The notes: generated by a model from the letters alone, not told the origin. DNA of 64,000 nucleotides from Diphasiastrum complanatum (GCA_029204225.1 CM055098.1:51962728-52026727); one strand, 5' to 3'; counted from the first letter of the stretch, positions 21,442-34,568 are shown. A program made the numbers and translations.

Positions 21442-23022
21442 ATGGGTGAGTCTAGCCCGCTTGAGCTCCAGCCCCCACCTACCCATGTCGTGGTTTTTGC
21501 CTTTCATGCTCAAGGTCACATCATTCCTGCTTTTAACTTCTCAAAGCAGCTGGCTTCCAAGGGACTTTTCATCAGTTTTGTGTGTGCTGAGCATAGAATG
21601 CCAGGGGTGAGAAAAATCCACGAATCACAAGGCAGCAGCTCAAATATTCGATTGGCAGCGTTGCCAGAACGAGTGCCTGCAGGGAAACTGGGCGTGGATC
21701 AGGGTTTGGAGAGCTTCGAATATCTAGTAGATATTGCAGAGACTATGGAACACGACTTTGAGCTACTGATGCTCGATTTATTGGCAACGCAGCAGTCTTG
21801 TAGCTCTCCTGGAGCTCCGATCTGCATCATAAGTGATCTGTTTCTTGGGTGGACACAATATGTGGCCGACAAGCTCAAGCTTCCCAGATATGTCTTCTAT
21901 CCATCTCCTGCAGCAGCTCTCTGTGTAGCTATGTATCTACCTAATCTTATAGCTCAGGGCCTTATTCCTATAAAGTCGAGTGAAAGCACTAAGGAGCGTG
22001 AATCTGATCTTATTTCCATTCCAGGAATTCCACCCATTTCTCCATCCGATATGCCCAATGCATTGAAGGAAAGCTGTCCCATACGCAGGCGAGATTTTGC
22101 AATGAGGAACCACCTGCTACTACATAAATCATCTGGCATCCTCTTGAACACATTCTATGAACTGGAGCAGAGATCCATCGAGGCTCTCCAAAGCGACATC
22201 TTAAATCCAAACAAGGTGCCGATCTATCCAGCTGGTCCAATACTTCCTGAGGAAATTTTTGGTGACAACATTCTTCATGCCAGACCGGAGATAGTAGTTT
22301 CAGGAGTGGAAAAAGAATGCCTGCTATGGCTAAACACAAGGCTACCATCTTCTGTCTTGTACATCTCCTTTGGCAGCATAGCTGTTCTATCTGCTTCACA
22401 AATCCGAGAATTTGCATTGGGCTTAGAAAACAGTGAGCAAGCATTTCTCTGGGTCCTGCGCCCACCTCCAGCCACCGATCCTACACAGTCCTCCATAGCT
22501 GCAATTTTGCCCGAAGGCTTCCAGAGCAGAACACAAGGGCGTGGACTCATCCTCTCTGTATGGGCACCTCAGCTGCTCATTCTGTCTCACCCTTCAACTG
22601 GTGGGTTTTTGACTCATTGTGGGTGGAACTCCACCCTTGAGAGCATCTGCAATTGTGTGCCAATGCTGCCATTTCCCCAATTTGCAGAGCAGCAGATCAT
22701 CTGCAATATGTTGGTCAATGAGCTGAAAGTCGGGGTGGAGTTGAAAAAGGGAGCAGATGGGTTGGCAAAGAGTAGTGAGATAGAAAAGGTGGTGAGGTAT
22801 GTGATGAGATCAGAAGAAGGGGGGAAAATGAAGGCTAGGGCTGGAGCAATGAGGAAAGCAGCCAAAACGGCATTGCTTGAAACTGGATCTTCTTATAAGA
22901 ATTTGGAGGCATTTCTCCATAGGAGGAGCAAAACAAGGGCTGCAAATGGTCAAGATGAAAAGCTAGCAGGTACATTATTTCTCTTATTTTGTTTTCTCTT
23001 GTTGTTATTTTTCATATTTTAA
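21442..23022 (+). CDS. UDP-glycosyltransferase (plant family 1, GT1)
   Basis: Transfers a sugar, probably glucose, from a UDP-sugar to a small lipophilic acceptor in the cytosol; the acceptor cannot be read from sequence. The N-terminal domain has FAFHAQGHIIPAFNF with the conserved catalytic His and IISDLFLGW with the likely partner Asp. The C-terminal PSPG donor-binding box spans about residues 374-417 (WAPQLLILSHPSTGGFLTHC, then GWNSTLESI, ending FAEQQ); Gln at the end of the box usually goes with UDP-glucose. The ATG at 21,442 was chosen over 21,427 because it has A at -3 and G at +4. The frame is about 526 residues, slightly long: the last 16 (from TLFLLFCF) are hydrophobic and T-rich at DNA level, so a GT donor at 22,970 may start an intron, with the true end elsewhere. 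No internal stop or frameshift. Confidence 0.92.
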   Translation: MGESSPLELQPPPTHVVVFAFHAQGHIIPAFNFSKQLASKGLFISFVCAEHRMPGVRKIHESQGSSSNIRLAALPERVPAGKLGVDQGLESFEYLVDIAETMEHDFELLMLDLLATQQSCSSPGAPICIISDLFLGWTQYVADKLKLPRYVFYPSPAAALCVAMYLPNLIAQGLIPIKSSESTKERESDLISIPGIPPISPSDMPNALKESCPIRRRDFAMRNHLLLHKSSGILLNTFYELEQRSIEALQSDILNPNKVPIYPAGPILPEEIFGDNILHARPEIVVSGVEKECLLWLNTRLPSSVLYISFGSIAVLSASQIREFALGLENSEQAFLWVLRPPPATDPTQSSIAAILPEGFQSRTQGRGLILSVWAPQLLILSHPSTGGFLTHCGWNSTLESICNCVPMLPFPQFAEQQIICNMLVNELKVGVELKKGADGLAKSSEIEKVVRYVMRSEEGGKMKARAGAMRKAAKTALLETGSSYKNLEAFLHRRSKTRAANGQDEKLAGTLFLLFCFLLLLFFIF

Positions 23023-23130
23023 AATAGAGTGAGAGGAGAAACAAAAGCTATGCAAGTAGAAATAAGAACGATTCAAATAATTCATGAAATTCTTAATCTA
23101 CACTTGATAATGGGAGAATAAACAAGCGCA
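23023..23130. other. Spacer downstream of the glycosyltransferase
   Basis: Short AT-rich stretch; no polyadenylation signal is certain. Confidence 0.4.
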
Positions 23131-23737
23131 TGTTAAAAAATGTGAGCATTGTGTGTGAGAACATGCCTTGGTTAGTTAGGACCTATAAATCATAGGAGTT
23201 AGTTAGGTTGTTTGGTCAAGTTTCCTAGAATTTAGGAGCAAACTCCTTAAATCATGGAGGTAGATGAGTAACCTAACTACCAAATTGGCATAACTCTAGG
23301 GTTAGGTAAGATTGACATATTAGGGCAAAAATGTGACTTAGGCTCCTTCAAACATGCTGAATTTTCACCTAACATCAAAGGAGAAGAGCCCTATTGTACA
23401 TAGAATCTATCATTCCATACATGCAAGATAGAGATTTGAAAGTTGGCAATCTCGAGTTTTTCCTACATTTCTCTTGTGAATTTATGATTCCAAAGTAAAC
23501 TAAATTTGGTTACATTCATTCTCTGATAGCAGGTTGTACTAGAGGCCGTACATGTGTGGGGTCATATTCACATGTTTGATCTTTTTTTTTTATTGCTCTT
23601 GATTGTGTGATCCAATATTGCTAATCTAGATCAAGAAATTGATGACTAGTTTTGCAGTAGATTGGTGTATCAATCAATCAATCACTCTTGGAGTCTTTTG
23701 TAGATTCATTTATGGTCCTTAGTACTGTACCTTAACA
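23131..23737 (+). mobile_element. Probable 5' LTR of a copia element
   Basis: It begins TGTTAAAAAA and ends CTTAACA just before a degenerate copia primer site. The left edge is a best guess; the right edge is set by the primer site and by the gag that follows. No 3' copy remains. Confidence 0.45.
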
Positions 23738-23753
23738 TAGTATCATAGCCAAG
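23738..23753 (+). other. Degenerate copia primer-binding site
   Basis: TAGTATCATAGCCAAG differs at two positions from the usual TGGTATCAGAGC core. Confidence 0.5.
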
Positions 23754-24431
23754 TACAAGAGGATAACTAGTGATCAAAGCACAATCCATTTTTAGCAAGT
23801 TTGTTGCTAGAAAACTAGTCTTTGTGAGGGCGAGTTCAAATCAAGTCTTAGTGTGAAGGTTTTTGGTCCAAACTTGGTGAGGGTCAACAGCTGTATTTCT
23901 CACACTTGTGGGCACCTCTAAACAATTTCATTTTGAAGCATCTTGATGAGTTTTTTGGTGCAAATTGAAGGAAAAAAACATCAAAGTTGTCATGAGATCT
24001 AATTAATTGAGGCTGATTTTTCTTAAAGAACAATCAAGAAGAGGGAGAGAGATTCAGTCATTTTTTTGTCCAAATCTAGTGAAAATGATAGGATTTGATA
24101 GTTTTTTTTTTATTGGATCTCATCTTATCTCCATTCTATCTTAGTGAGGGAGTGTGAGAGCTGTGACTAAAAGTCCAAAGTGAGACTAGAAGTCAAATTT
24201 GAGAGTATCAAAATCAAGTGAAACCTTTGTGAGTTTCTAGATTCAAATCAATTTTATTTTTCTTGAGCATTGTTTTTTACAATCCTTATTAAGAGTTCTT
24301 TTGAATCAAGATCAAGAGGATCTTGTTATTTGTGTCTTTGTGAACATCAAGTGAGTTGCTAGTGAGGCAAATTCTAGAAAAGAACTTAGGGAGGGCCGAG
24401 AAGTACATCAACAGTACAAGTCATTAGAAAG
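23754..24431 (+). other. Untranslated leader of the copia element
   Basis: About 680 bp between the primer site and the gag ATG. No gene seen. Confidence 0.5.
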
Positions 24432-25300
24432 ATGGGGTCCATTGGTGCATTCCTTCTTGAACCTAGTGAGAGGTTAAATTCTACAAACTACTCAATATGG
24501 AAAGTGAGGATGGAGTCACTCTTAGTGCTCCAAGACCTCTTTCATATTGTCCTAGATGAAGAGGATGAGTCTCTTGGAGGACAAGAGTTGGTCAAATACA
24601 AGAAGAAGGTAGGACTAGCACTTTATTGCATCAAAATGAATGTTAGTAATGACCTCTTGAAGGAGGTGGCTTCTTGTACATCGACCAAGGAAGCTTGGGA
24701 TTTTATCAAAGCTGTACGTGAATCCAACAACACTTCAAGAGTGCTTATGCTAAGAAACCAAGTCTTGCAAAGCATGAGGAGAAGTGATGAAAGTGCACAA
24801 GAGTATGTGCTATGGATCAAGTCTCTCAACAAAGAAGTACTTCTATTGGAGACAAGATACTTGAAATGAGCTAGTGCATGTGATTCTCAATGGCTTAGGA
24901 GATGAGTTCTCCAATTTGGTTCAAAGTTTTTCCATCCAAGAGGTCTTACCTTCTATTGACAAGCTACATAGTGTGCTTGTGGCCGAGGAGTGTATGATCC
25001 TACATGTCAAGAGTAGGATGAGTTCTATATCCTTGCATGATGAAGATGAGAAAGCCAACTTCTCATTCAAAGACAAAAAGAAGACCATAGGATCCAAGAA
25101 GGATCAAGCAAAGGAGGCCAAGGAGGAGGATCAACCAACAAGCTCAAAGGCTAAGGGCAAGATAGATAAGTCCAAGCTTAAGTGCTTCTTTTGTAGAAAG
25201 ATGAGGCATTTTGCATCCGAATGCTTGAAGAGGCAAAATGCACAAGAGGAGAGCAAACAAGGAAACCTTGCACATGAAGAGAAGAATGAAGAAGAATCAT
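24432..25300 (+). pseudogene. Copia gag, one frameshift
   Basis: Starts MGSIGAFLLEPSERL, then NYSIWKVRMESLL with the conserved Trp kept, CTSTKEAWDFI and VLMLRNQVLQSM. The first frame stops at 24,869; the second opens near 24,874 with VHVILNGLGDEF-type sequence, so only a small indel separates them. A zinc knuckle CFFCRKMRHFASEC (CCHC spacing kept, Gly replaced by Met-Arg) lies at about 25,185-25,225. The nearest relative in the window is the gag at 5,485-6,172. It would have formed the capsid. Confidence 0.85.
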
Positions 25301-25893
25301 GCTTGATGGCATCGACATCTTCACCAACAAGCAAGAGCAACTCAAGGGAGTCATGGTGGAGTGATAGTGGGGCTACCTCCCACATGACATTCGAAAAGGA
25401 CTATTTTTCAACTCTACCTTTTTTAATGGTGCTAAAAAGTCCATATTTACATCAAGTGATGAAGAATGTAGAATAGATGGTGTTGGAACCATCCCTTTGT
25501 GTCTAGGATCTTCTAAAAGAATGGATCTATACAATGTCCTTTATGTACCATCAATCGCCAAAAATCTGCCAAGTGTTGGTCAACTTATGGATAATGGTTT
25601 GGATGTCCACTTCAAGCGTGGTGTTTGTTCCATTTTTAAGAATGATAATTGCATAGCAAAGGGATTTAAACATGGAAGATTTTTTAAGTTGGATGCTAAT
25701 GTTGCTCTTGACAGTGTGAACATGGCAAAGGAGGAGATCACTCAAGTGGAGATTTTGTAAAAGTGTGATCTTGATAGGATTGAGGAGGAGCATCAAAGAG
25801 AGGAAGATCTTGAGGGTCAACCTCAAAACGTGAGAGCTCCAAGATTCTCAAGGACAAAGGTCGAGCCATCAATAATATTTTTGGAAGACATAT
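25301..25893 (+). pseudogene. Copia protease with integrase and RT deleted
   Basis: The protease motif is WWSDSGATSHMTFEKDYF (Asp-Ser-Gly-Ala-Thr present). A frameshift near 25,470 is followed by LYNVLYVPSIAKNLPSVGQL and LDANVALDSVNMAKEEI, the segment just before integrase. Integrase is absent: the text jumps to EEEHQREEDLEGQPQNVRAP, which is the linker normally found between integrase and RT. RT, RNase H and 3' LTR are also missing. This is an internally deleted, dead copy. Confidence 0.8.
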
Positions 25894-26059
25894 GAGTCAC
25901 TCTAAGTCCATTTTCCTCTCCTTTTGGCAAGTAGACTTCTCTAAGTGCACGAATTTCCTTCTATACTGAGGCTTATGTTGCTGAAACCATTCCTTGTAAT
26001 TGGTCGTGTGTTGAATTGCTCCAGAGTATAAATACCAAGAATAATCATCATGTGTATAT

Positions 26060-26240
26060 TTTCATGATTTGCCATAAATGTCTATGATCCTCTTCTTGAA
26101 TTGGTGCTTGGAGATTTTCTGCAACATTGTCTTGATGCTCATATTGCTTCTTTCTGTTTTTGTTAAATTTCAAGATCTTGCATTCTTGAATTTCATGATT
26201 TGTCCCCTTGTAATACTTGCAGAACGTTTTTTTCTGTGGA
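26060..26240 (-). pseudogene. Copia gag zinc-knuckle relic
   Basis: On the minus strand the frame reads CKYYKGTNHEIQEC, then KILKFNKNRKKQYEHQ. It matches the knuckle and tail of the gag at 4,562-5,484 (CKYYKRTGHLIKDC and a Lys-rich tail), including the same Tyr in place of the second Cys. Only this small piece is recognisable. Confidence 0.55.
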
Positions 26241-26289
26241 TTGCTAACTATGGTTTGATCTTTGTTAATTTAGATTCTATTTTCTAAGC

Positions 26290-27330
26290 AACTCAATAAG
26301 CAAAATATATATTTTCTATCGAGACTGCTTATTTGAAACATACGTTTGAAGCATATCCTCCATAGTTTGATCAATCATTTTTGTCTATCCATCTGACTAC
26401 AAATGATCAAGAGAACTAAAACTAAAGGAGGTTTTTGGTTTCTCAAATATTGCCGACCAAAAATGACCAATGGACTTCGGATCACGTTCATTAACTATGT
26501 CTCTTGGCAATCTGTAGAGTTAAAATAGTTTTTTTAGAATTCTCTGAGATAAGTTGGACGCCTTCTGAGTAGATTTTGCAAGAATAAAGATAGCTAATTT
26601 GGTTAAGTGATTCACAATCAATTGCATCACGATCATATTGGCTCCTCGGTATACCAACTACAAAATCTATAGAAATGTTGTTTCAACTCTTATTACAAAT
26701 TTTTATGGATGTAATAGTCCAACTTTATGCTTTTGTAAGCTGACATTGTATACACTTTGACACATAGGATTTTACAGAAGATTACAAAAGGCTAATAGAA
26801 GTCCTTTTCATTTTAAGTCCAATCTTTGTGAATGCTTGGATGACTTGCATATGACTTGGATGACTTGGATGCTTGGATGACTTGCATCATGGCACTCATA
26901 GATCTTGCATATTATAGCATCGTCACCTCGATCGCAAACCTTTTTATCTTTAAACAAAAGTCCATTTTTGATTTAAAAAAATTGATTCCAATCACTTTAC
27001 TTTCCTACTGGACTGAATATCTTGCAATTTAGTTCCTTCTTGATCATGCACTTACCTAGTAATTACGTCCTGCCATATTTCACCAAAGTAGGAGTCTTGT
27101 TCATAGAGTCTTTGCAAAGAAAGATAAAAGTCAAATGAAAATTTTGTGAGGCTATTTGATTAAGAGCATTGGCTATTTATTTAGTATTGCCCTTAAAAAT
27201 CAAATTTTTGCATCAATTTAGCCCATCTAACCTTTTGATATTTGAGCTTGGGCTAATTAAAACACTTTAGGGGTTGATAATCTGTCCACACTGCAAAATT
27301 ACTTCCATATAAATAGTCTCCAAAGTTACA
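26290..27330 (-). pseudogene. Chromovirus-type gypsy RNase H and integrase relic
   Basis: Read leftward: RNase H C-terminus (FAVWTDYQPLKCF, then VRWAKLMQKFDF), an integrase zinc-finger remnant (HDASHPSI, later YVSKCIQCQLTKA), the core (ISIDFVVGIPRSQYD, then NERDPKSIGHFWSAIF) and the region of the catalytic Glu (HL-stop-SDG-stop-TKMIDQTMEDML). The word order is that of chromovirus-type plant gypsy integrases. There are many stops, so it is old. No LTR was found with it. Confidence 0.65.
26826..26888. repeat. GATGACTTG / GATGCTTG short tandem repeat
   Basis: Repeated words GACTTGGATGACTT and GATGCTTGGATGACTTGCAT. It falls in the zinc-finger part of the integrase relic and appears to have expanded within it. 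Confidence 0.7.
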
Positions 27331-27649
27331 TGAACCACAACAAAAAAATTCATTTTTCTAAGTAGTATATTTCATGTGGGCATGGTATTTTTGTTTGCTT
27401 GATTGAGAGCTTGATGTTAATTGTTGTGTTAGGCTTTATAGACAAGGTTTGTGAAAGGTAGTGTGGACAACACCTCAATGCGTAACATTGTTGAAAATAT
27501 TTGCACAAACTAATCTATTTTACTACCAAAAAGTTAACATATCCTTTATCATTGATTTTGCCATTCACATATGCACATATGCAATAAAGACCATATCTCT
27601 ATTTTTATAGTATTAGTGTTTTTGGATCCTTGACGTCTTGGATTTATAC
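27331..27649. other. No gene recognised
   Basis: AT-rich DNA, possibly more of the decayed gypsy element. Confidence 0.35.
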
Positions 27650-29040
27650 CCGAAATCACATTTCATAATCATTTTTTCTTAGAAGCCCTAATCTGGAACC
27701 TTTGAGCTTGAATTATGTATTGCTATTGTAGTTTTCCCTAGTATGCATTGGGATTGCAGTCTGCCCTAGCACTTTTTGAAATTGTCATATAAATTTGTTC
27801 TTGTCTGAACAAATTATAGTGATTGAAAGTGCCATTGATTTGAAACAAATGAGGCATACAATCCTAAATCATGTGGAGCCCAACCACAAAGCCATGTCCA
27901 ATACTAGTTAAAAAACCATGAAGCCATGTCCATGGGCTTTTTTATAGGGCCCTAATCAAACATGTATATTAGAGCCTTTATTACCTTTTCTCAGTGGCTA
28001 CTATCAAGTTGCTCAAGCAATGAAGGACTTGTTAATACCATTGCATTTTGCTATCAACCATAAATCATTGCATTAAGAAAATACTATATTTTCTCCATTG
28101 GTTAGCCCTAAAAGCCCATGATTGTCGTTTGCTATTTATCTTGATACAATTTTTAGTTCCCATTTGCCAATTGCCCTAGTCCAAAGCTAGTGGACTTGAG
28201 AAACAAATAGCAAATCGAGTATCTACTTACCCTAGATCCGAAAAGCTTTTTCATTGAAAAGTGTACGTATTATCATGAATTACATTTCATAGTTGTCAAC
28301 TCTCCTAAACCTTGATCCGGAACTTGCGAATTTGAAATACGTACTGCAATTGCAGTTTTCCCTAGTACTTGTTGAGATTGTCGTACACCATTTGTTCTTG
28401 CCTAAATGCATTATAATGGCTGAAATTGACAGTGATTAGAAACAAATGATCCATGTAATCCCTAACGCTATGGAGCCCAACCATGAAGCCATGCTCAAAA
28501 CCATTGAAAAAAGTTACTTTATACCCTGATTAAAAATATTGATTAGTAGACTGTTGCTTAGTGGGCAATATCCAATTGCTCGAGCAATAAAGGACTTGTT
28601 AATGCAATTGCAATTTGTCCCAAACCATAAATCACTGCATTAAGAGACACATTGATTTCTCTCCATCGCTTAGCCCTAACGCTAGTGATTGTTGTTTGTT
28701 GTTTACCCTAACGTGATTTGTATCCATCGTTTGCCCTAGTTTAGAGCTAGTGGACTTGAGAAACAAATAACAAATCACTTATCTTCTTGCCCTAATTTAA
28801 AAAGCTTTTTCATTGAGAAATGTACAGATTATAATGGATTGTATTTTGTATTGTCAGCTCCTATAAACCCTAATATGGAATTGTGGTGCTTGAAATACGT
28901 ATTGCAATTATAGTCTCCCTAATACATATTGGAATTGACATATTCCATTTATTTTTGCTGGAATGCATCATAGTGGTTGAAAGTGCCAGTGGTTCGAAAC
29001 AAAAGAGGCATACAATCCTAAATCTTGTGGAGCCCAACAT
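27650..29040 (+). repeat. Diverged tandem repeat, unit about 560-625 bp
   Basis: Two and a partial third copy. Anchor phrases recur in order: a block with (T)GGAACTT or TGGAATT then TTGAA(T/A)TA(C/T)GTA(T/C)TGCAAT (27,690; 28,313; 28,873), AGTTTTCCCTAGTA, TTTGTTCTTG, GAAACAAATGA, TGTGGAGCCCAACCA, CAATAAAGGACTTGTTAAT, TAAATCA(T/C)TGCATTAAGA and AGCTAGTGGACTTGAGAAAC. Copies differ by many substitutions and indels. No coding potential. Confidence 0.8.
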
Positions 29041-30666
29041 ACTATCAACTTCATTAAGCCTAAAATGGAATAAATGTAGGCAAATTCCACGTCATGCTAT
29101 AAGCACCCAAGAATAGTTGCACCCAACATGCACAAGCATATGTTCACGTGACGCAATTCTTTTAGCCATAATTTATGGACAACACTAAATAGACAAAGTT
29201 AATGATTGACCTCAAGAGAAGAACTTATGCTATGAAGTAGGTGTAAGCTTCACACATGAGGAGGCCATTCTTCGAAGTGGCCTAAAGTAAAGAAATGACT
29301 AAACCCTCTCCTTATTTGAAATCTCAATTCCTTGGAAGCTGTTTTTACTATTTTTGCCTTGCTTATAAATGGGCACATTTAAAGACATCTCGGATGATAA
29401 AAGTGTAGTTCTTGTGCGTGAATTTGATAATCATGTATGTGGGTCGTTGTGCACGAGTGTTGCTCTAAATGATTTTTTTGTTGTTTTGATCAGCTCTTGA
29501 TTACGAAGTGTATAAAAGGATTTTGCAAACGTTGATTACTACTCAACAACCTAAATGAATGTTGAAAGTAATTTGGAACTGTGGTTCAAACATCATGGTT
29601 GTGACAGTTCATATTTTGCTTGTTCAATATCACATAGTTGAGAAATTTGAGCAAGGTAAGCTACCATGTTTTGTGTTCTCTTGCTAATTTGATCAGTAAT
29701 CACCTACTAAGTGTGCAGTAAGGTTTTGTTCAATGATGCAACAACTATTTTTTGTACATATTTTAGAGTAAGATCTATCTTGTGCTGACATTTTCTAGAT
29801 CCTCTTGTCCTTCTCGATGCAGAATGCCAACAAGAAGCTTGCGCATTTTTTTCATGAAAAGCCTTACATGGGCTCTCAACAAAGATGGACATTGACAACT
29901 CCAATAAATGACATTGCTGCTATTCACATGTTGCTTACCCTACAACCACGATTTGGGCGATATGGCTTCTTTAAGATCGTCACATGTCCTGCAGTGGACA
30001 ATAGTAGACAACTGCTTTGCATTTATTAATACCTAACATTTTATTTCACCCATAATTTTTTTATTATCATGGATGACATATTCAAAATAATAGTTGAAAA
30101 ATCGCTTTACCAGAATGTCATTACAAGTGCATAGTTTGTTTATTCACTAAAAATACATCAAGCTAACGTACAACATTTTTCAACATTATATTTTATTAAG
30201 AGGTATATTCTAATTTATTAGCACAACAATAAATTTTGAGTCCTCAACTTTTGTGGTTGATTAAGGAAAACATCCTTGGCAAATGCTTTACAATAGTTTG
30301 TCTTTTATAAATCTAAAAATTTCATTTTTGACAATCAAATACAAATATCTCCAATGTCCCTATTAATCATTAATTTGATTTCAAACAAACACAATATGTG
30401 AGGTTAAAAATGGGCAACTTTATCCTATTTCTTATGATGGTATCTTTTGTTTTATGTGATGTGTCTTGTCTTCCATACTTTGTTAATGAATATGTTATCA
30501 AATCGGACATTCAATTGATAGCAAGCTACTATATCATTCGTTTGTTTTCCCCTTATCCTGCTAGAAAGCGCTCCTTTTGGGATCCTTGCCACCCATCAGG
30601 ATCTGCCAAAGTTATAGTTGCAAATCGGGTCTTGGATGATGAATCATATGTTTTTTTTTTAATTTA
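29041..30666. other. No gene recognised
   Basis: AT-rich. A 74-codon frame at 29,805-30,029 preceded by a pyrimidine-rich tract and CAG could be an exon, but its residues match nothing I know. A frame at 30,409-30,663 starts with a signal-peptide-like stretch but is short and unsupported. Confidence 0.4.
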
Positions 30667-30766
30667 GGGTGGTTTCACATGGAAGAATCTAGGGCCATTT
30701 CAAAATTTTCACTTATTTTCCAATTTGAAGCCCAGGTCCTTCCACGTCATTCCATGTGAAAGGCCC
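30667..30766. mobile_element. 100-bp MITE-like inverted repeat
   Basis: Ends GGGTGGTTTCACATGGAA and, reversed, GGGCCTTTCACATGGAA. Flanked by TTA on the left and TTT on the right, close to the 3-bp duplication of Tourist/PIF-type MITEs. Weak because one target base differs. Confidence 0.4.
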
Positions 30767-31334
30767 TTTCATTTGAAGAGCAAAGCATTTATTGTCTAAA
30801 TTCAAATTAGATAAGGAATATGTTTTGGCCTTGTCTTGCAAAGGAAATACTACGTGTTGACGTCATTCAATGAAGTTTGAAGAAAGGTCAACGTTAAAGG
30901 CTAAATGGTCATGGTGGTTTGAACATTTAAGGTTTGCACCATTGTGGGAGGCCTCAAATAGCATGCGTGCATTAAAAAGTAGAAGTGATGTGCAATCAAG
31001 CCATGAAAAGCATGATCGTCCTTGATTGTTTGCATCAGAAAAAGCATGTAGTTTACATGTAAATAAAAAACATGTGAGGAAGTAGTTGCATAGAAACAAA
31101 TGCATGCAATGTCTCATTGCATAATTAGCGTTAAATCTAGAGCAGATAGATATCAACAGCTTTTCAGCCTTTTGAAAAGCAATTAGGTGAGAAATTAAAT
31201 ATTTCGATCTTCATGGAACTCGAATATACACAATCTAAATTCTCATATCCAACGTGAGAATTCGCACTTCTTTTAAACACACCTTTTCAAATCTTCCCTT
31301 CTCTAATTGATTCATGCTCCTAGTTCAATAGGTA
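30767..31334. other. No gene recognised
   Basis: AT-rich stretch without recognisable motifs. Confidence 0.4.
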
Positions 31335-31930
31335 ACCACACTGATTGCACATACAACAAGTCAAGTCTAGCTCCAACGTTGTAGCTCAAGCAATGAACAA
31401 ATCAAAAGCATTTCAGCCTGCTTCCTAGCGTTGCAAACACGCTTTAGAAAAATTGGTTTTGGAGTTACGAAGTTGATGGCTCTCCACACAAACCTAGATC
31501 AATTGAGTCAAATGTTTTGAGCCAGGTGTGATTGATCGTTTTTTCGCCCTTCATATTACTCAATCTTTGCTCTCATTTGATTAATGTATACCTCTGGCTT
31601 GATGTGAGAGATCCATGGACATGTTCCACAGATCAATACTTTCCACATTTCGGCAGATTCGAGACCACACCGGTTGCACATATAATAAGTCAAGTCTAGC
31701 TCGAATGTTTTAGCTCACAAAATTAGCAAATCAGAACATTCCAATCAGACTCCTAGCGCTGCAAACACAATTTACAAAATTTAGCTTTGGAAGTGCAAAT
31801 TTTGCTGGCACTTCACACATATCTAAAGCAATTCAGTCAGAGGTGTGATTGATTGTTTCTTTGTCCTTCTCATTATTCGTTATCTGCTCCCAATTAATTC
31901 TTGCATGCCTCCACTTTGATGTGAAAAAAA
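31335..31930 (+). repeat. Direct repeat of about 270 bp, period about 329 bp
   Basis: Copies start at 31,335 and 31,664 with ACCACAC, TTGCACATA and AAGTCAAGTCTAGCTC; later shared phrases are TCCTAGCG(T/C)TGCAAACAC, AGGTGTGATTGAT and TTGATGTGA. They are clearly diverged. Function unknown, no coding potential. Confidence 0.75.
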
Positions 31931-32316
31931 ATGAAAAATCTAAACGATAATGATAAAATCCAATGGTGGCAGGTTCCCAAGTCAGTTAAATATGAGATTT
32001 CTTTTTAGCTTTCCATAAAGAATCAGCAAAATGTTTGCTTACAATAGTCATACCAAAAGATGGAATCCTTAGCAGACACGACAATTATGTCTGCGGATGA
32101 GATGATGTTGGGTCAAGTTGCTTCGAGAGTTGTCTTGATCTGATCGATAGTCCAGCCTTCTAATATCAAAAGTTTTCTTTGATACTAGGAATAACCATGG
32201 AGATGTGCATTGAGTGACCCACATGAACTTGGCTGTTGTTGAAGACAAGACGCAGAAGTGTCGCCTACTATTGCAATGGGATTGTCTCTGTTAACAGTTG
32301 CTCTAAGAGTTGTCTG
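31931..32316. other. No gene recognised
   Basis: AT-rich spacer. Confidence 0.4.
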
Positions 32317-32321
32317 GTTGT

Positions 32322-32928
32322 TGTTGGAATTTGATGATCAGCCTCAAATCCATTCATTAATGAGCATCCTGAAAGCTGTACAAAACCCAGAAAAAGAAGG
32401 CTCGAATTTCTGAGCAGAGGATAAAAAAATTTCAGGATCGAATTTTCTATAATTTTTCGATACTGGATCAACTCAAAAATTCTATATTTTTTGAATCATT
32501 GTTCATTTTTTGATACTTGTAAATTTTGATACCGTCTGACCAAACGACTTCGCATTGACAGTCCGCCCACTCTGTGCATGCATTAACTGTAATGAGGCGG
32601 TTGTAATAACTGCAACACAAGGTAGTTGTAGATATTTTGTAGGATTTTAATCCTAGAATCTTCATTAGAAAACTTCTTCTAATTATTCAAGTTTTCTATA
32701 GCCAGCGTTATCACGCTCAACGATTGTAAGCTAAAGTTATCACTTCAAGCATTGTACTCATTGTTTGATATTAATCAGAGTAAAAAAATTTCAGTCTCAC
32801 TAATGGACCGTATCATTGTGCATTTGTCTGAATCATTCAATTTTGAATATTCTGTTGTTATCTGTTGTACTTCCAATCCTACACTAAGCTCGCGCATTAG
32901 CTCCGCTCATTCTCACTGATTTCCAACA
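32322..32928 (+). mobile_element. Solo LTR (copia type) with target duplication
   Basis: Starts TGTTGGAA and ends TTCCAACA, a perfect 8-bp terminal inverted repeat. The 5-bp sequence GTTGT lies directly before (32,317-32,321) and directly after (32,929-32,933). No internal domain is present, so this is a solo LTR left by LTR-LTR recombination. The first 55 bases resemble the LTR at 3,533-4,421, which puts both in related families. Confidence 0.88.
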
Positions 32929-32933
32929 GTTGT

Positions 32934-34555
<1,622 letters not shown>

Positions 34556-34568
34556 GGCTCTGATACCA
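34556..34568 (-). other. Copia primer-binding site
   Basis: Minus strand reads TGGTATCAGAGCC, next to the LTR at 34,569-35,063. Confidence 0.7.

Noticed and set aside
22010-22865. Minus-strand frames opposite the glycosyltransferase (up to 151 codons)
   Set aside because: Antisense shadows of a well-supported gene.
27650-29040. CRISPR-like array
   Set aside because: Units are about 600 bp and diverged, with no short repeats and spacers, in a plant genome.
29805-30029. Possible exon after a pyrimidine tract and CAG
   Set aside because: Peptide is unrecognised and no matching neighbouring exon was found.
30409-30663. Short frame starting like a signal peptide (MGNFILFLMMVSFVLCDV)
   Set aside because: Short, AT-rich, no conserved partner or splice context; a hydrophobic start is easy to get by chance in T-rich DNA.
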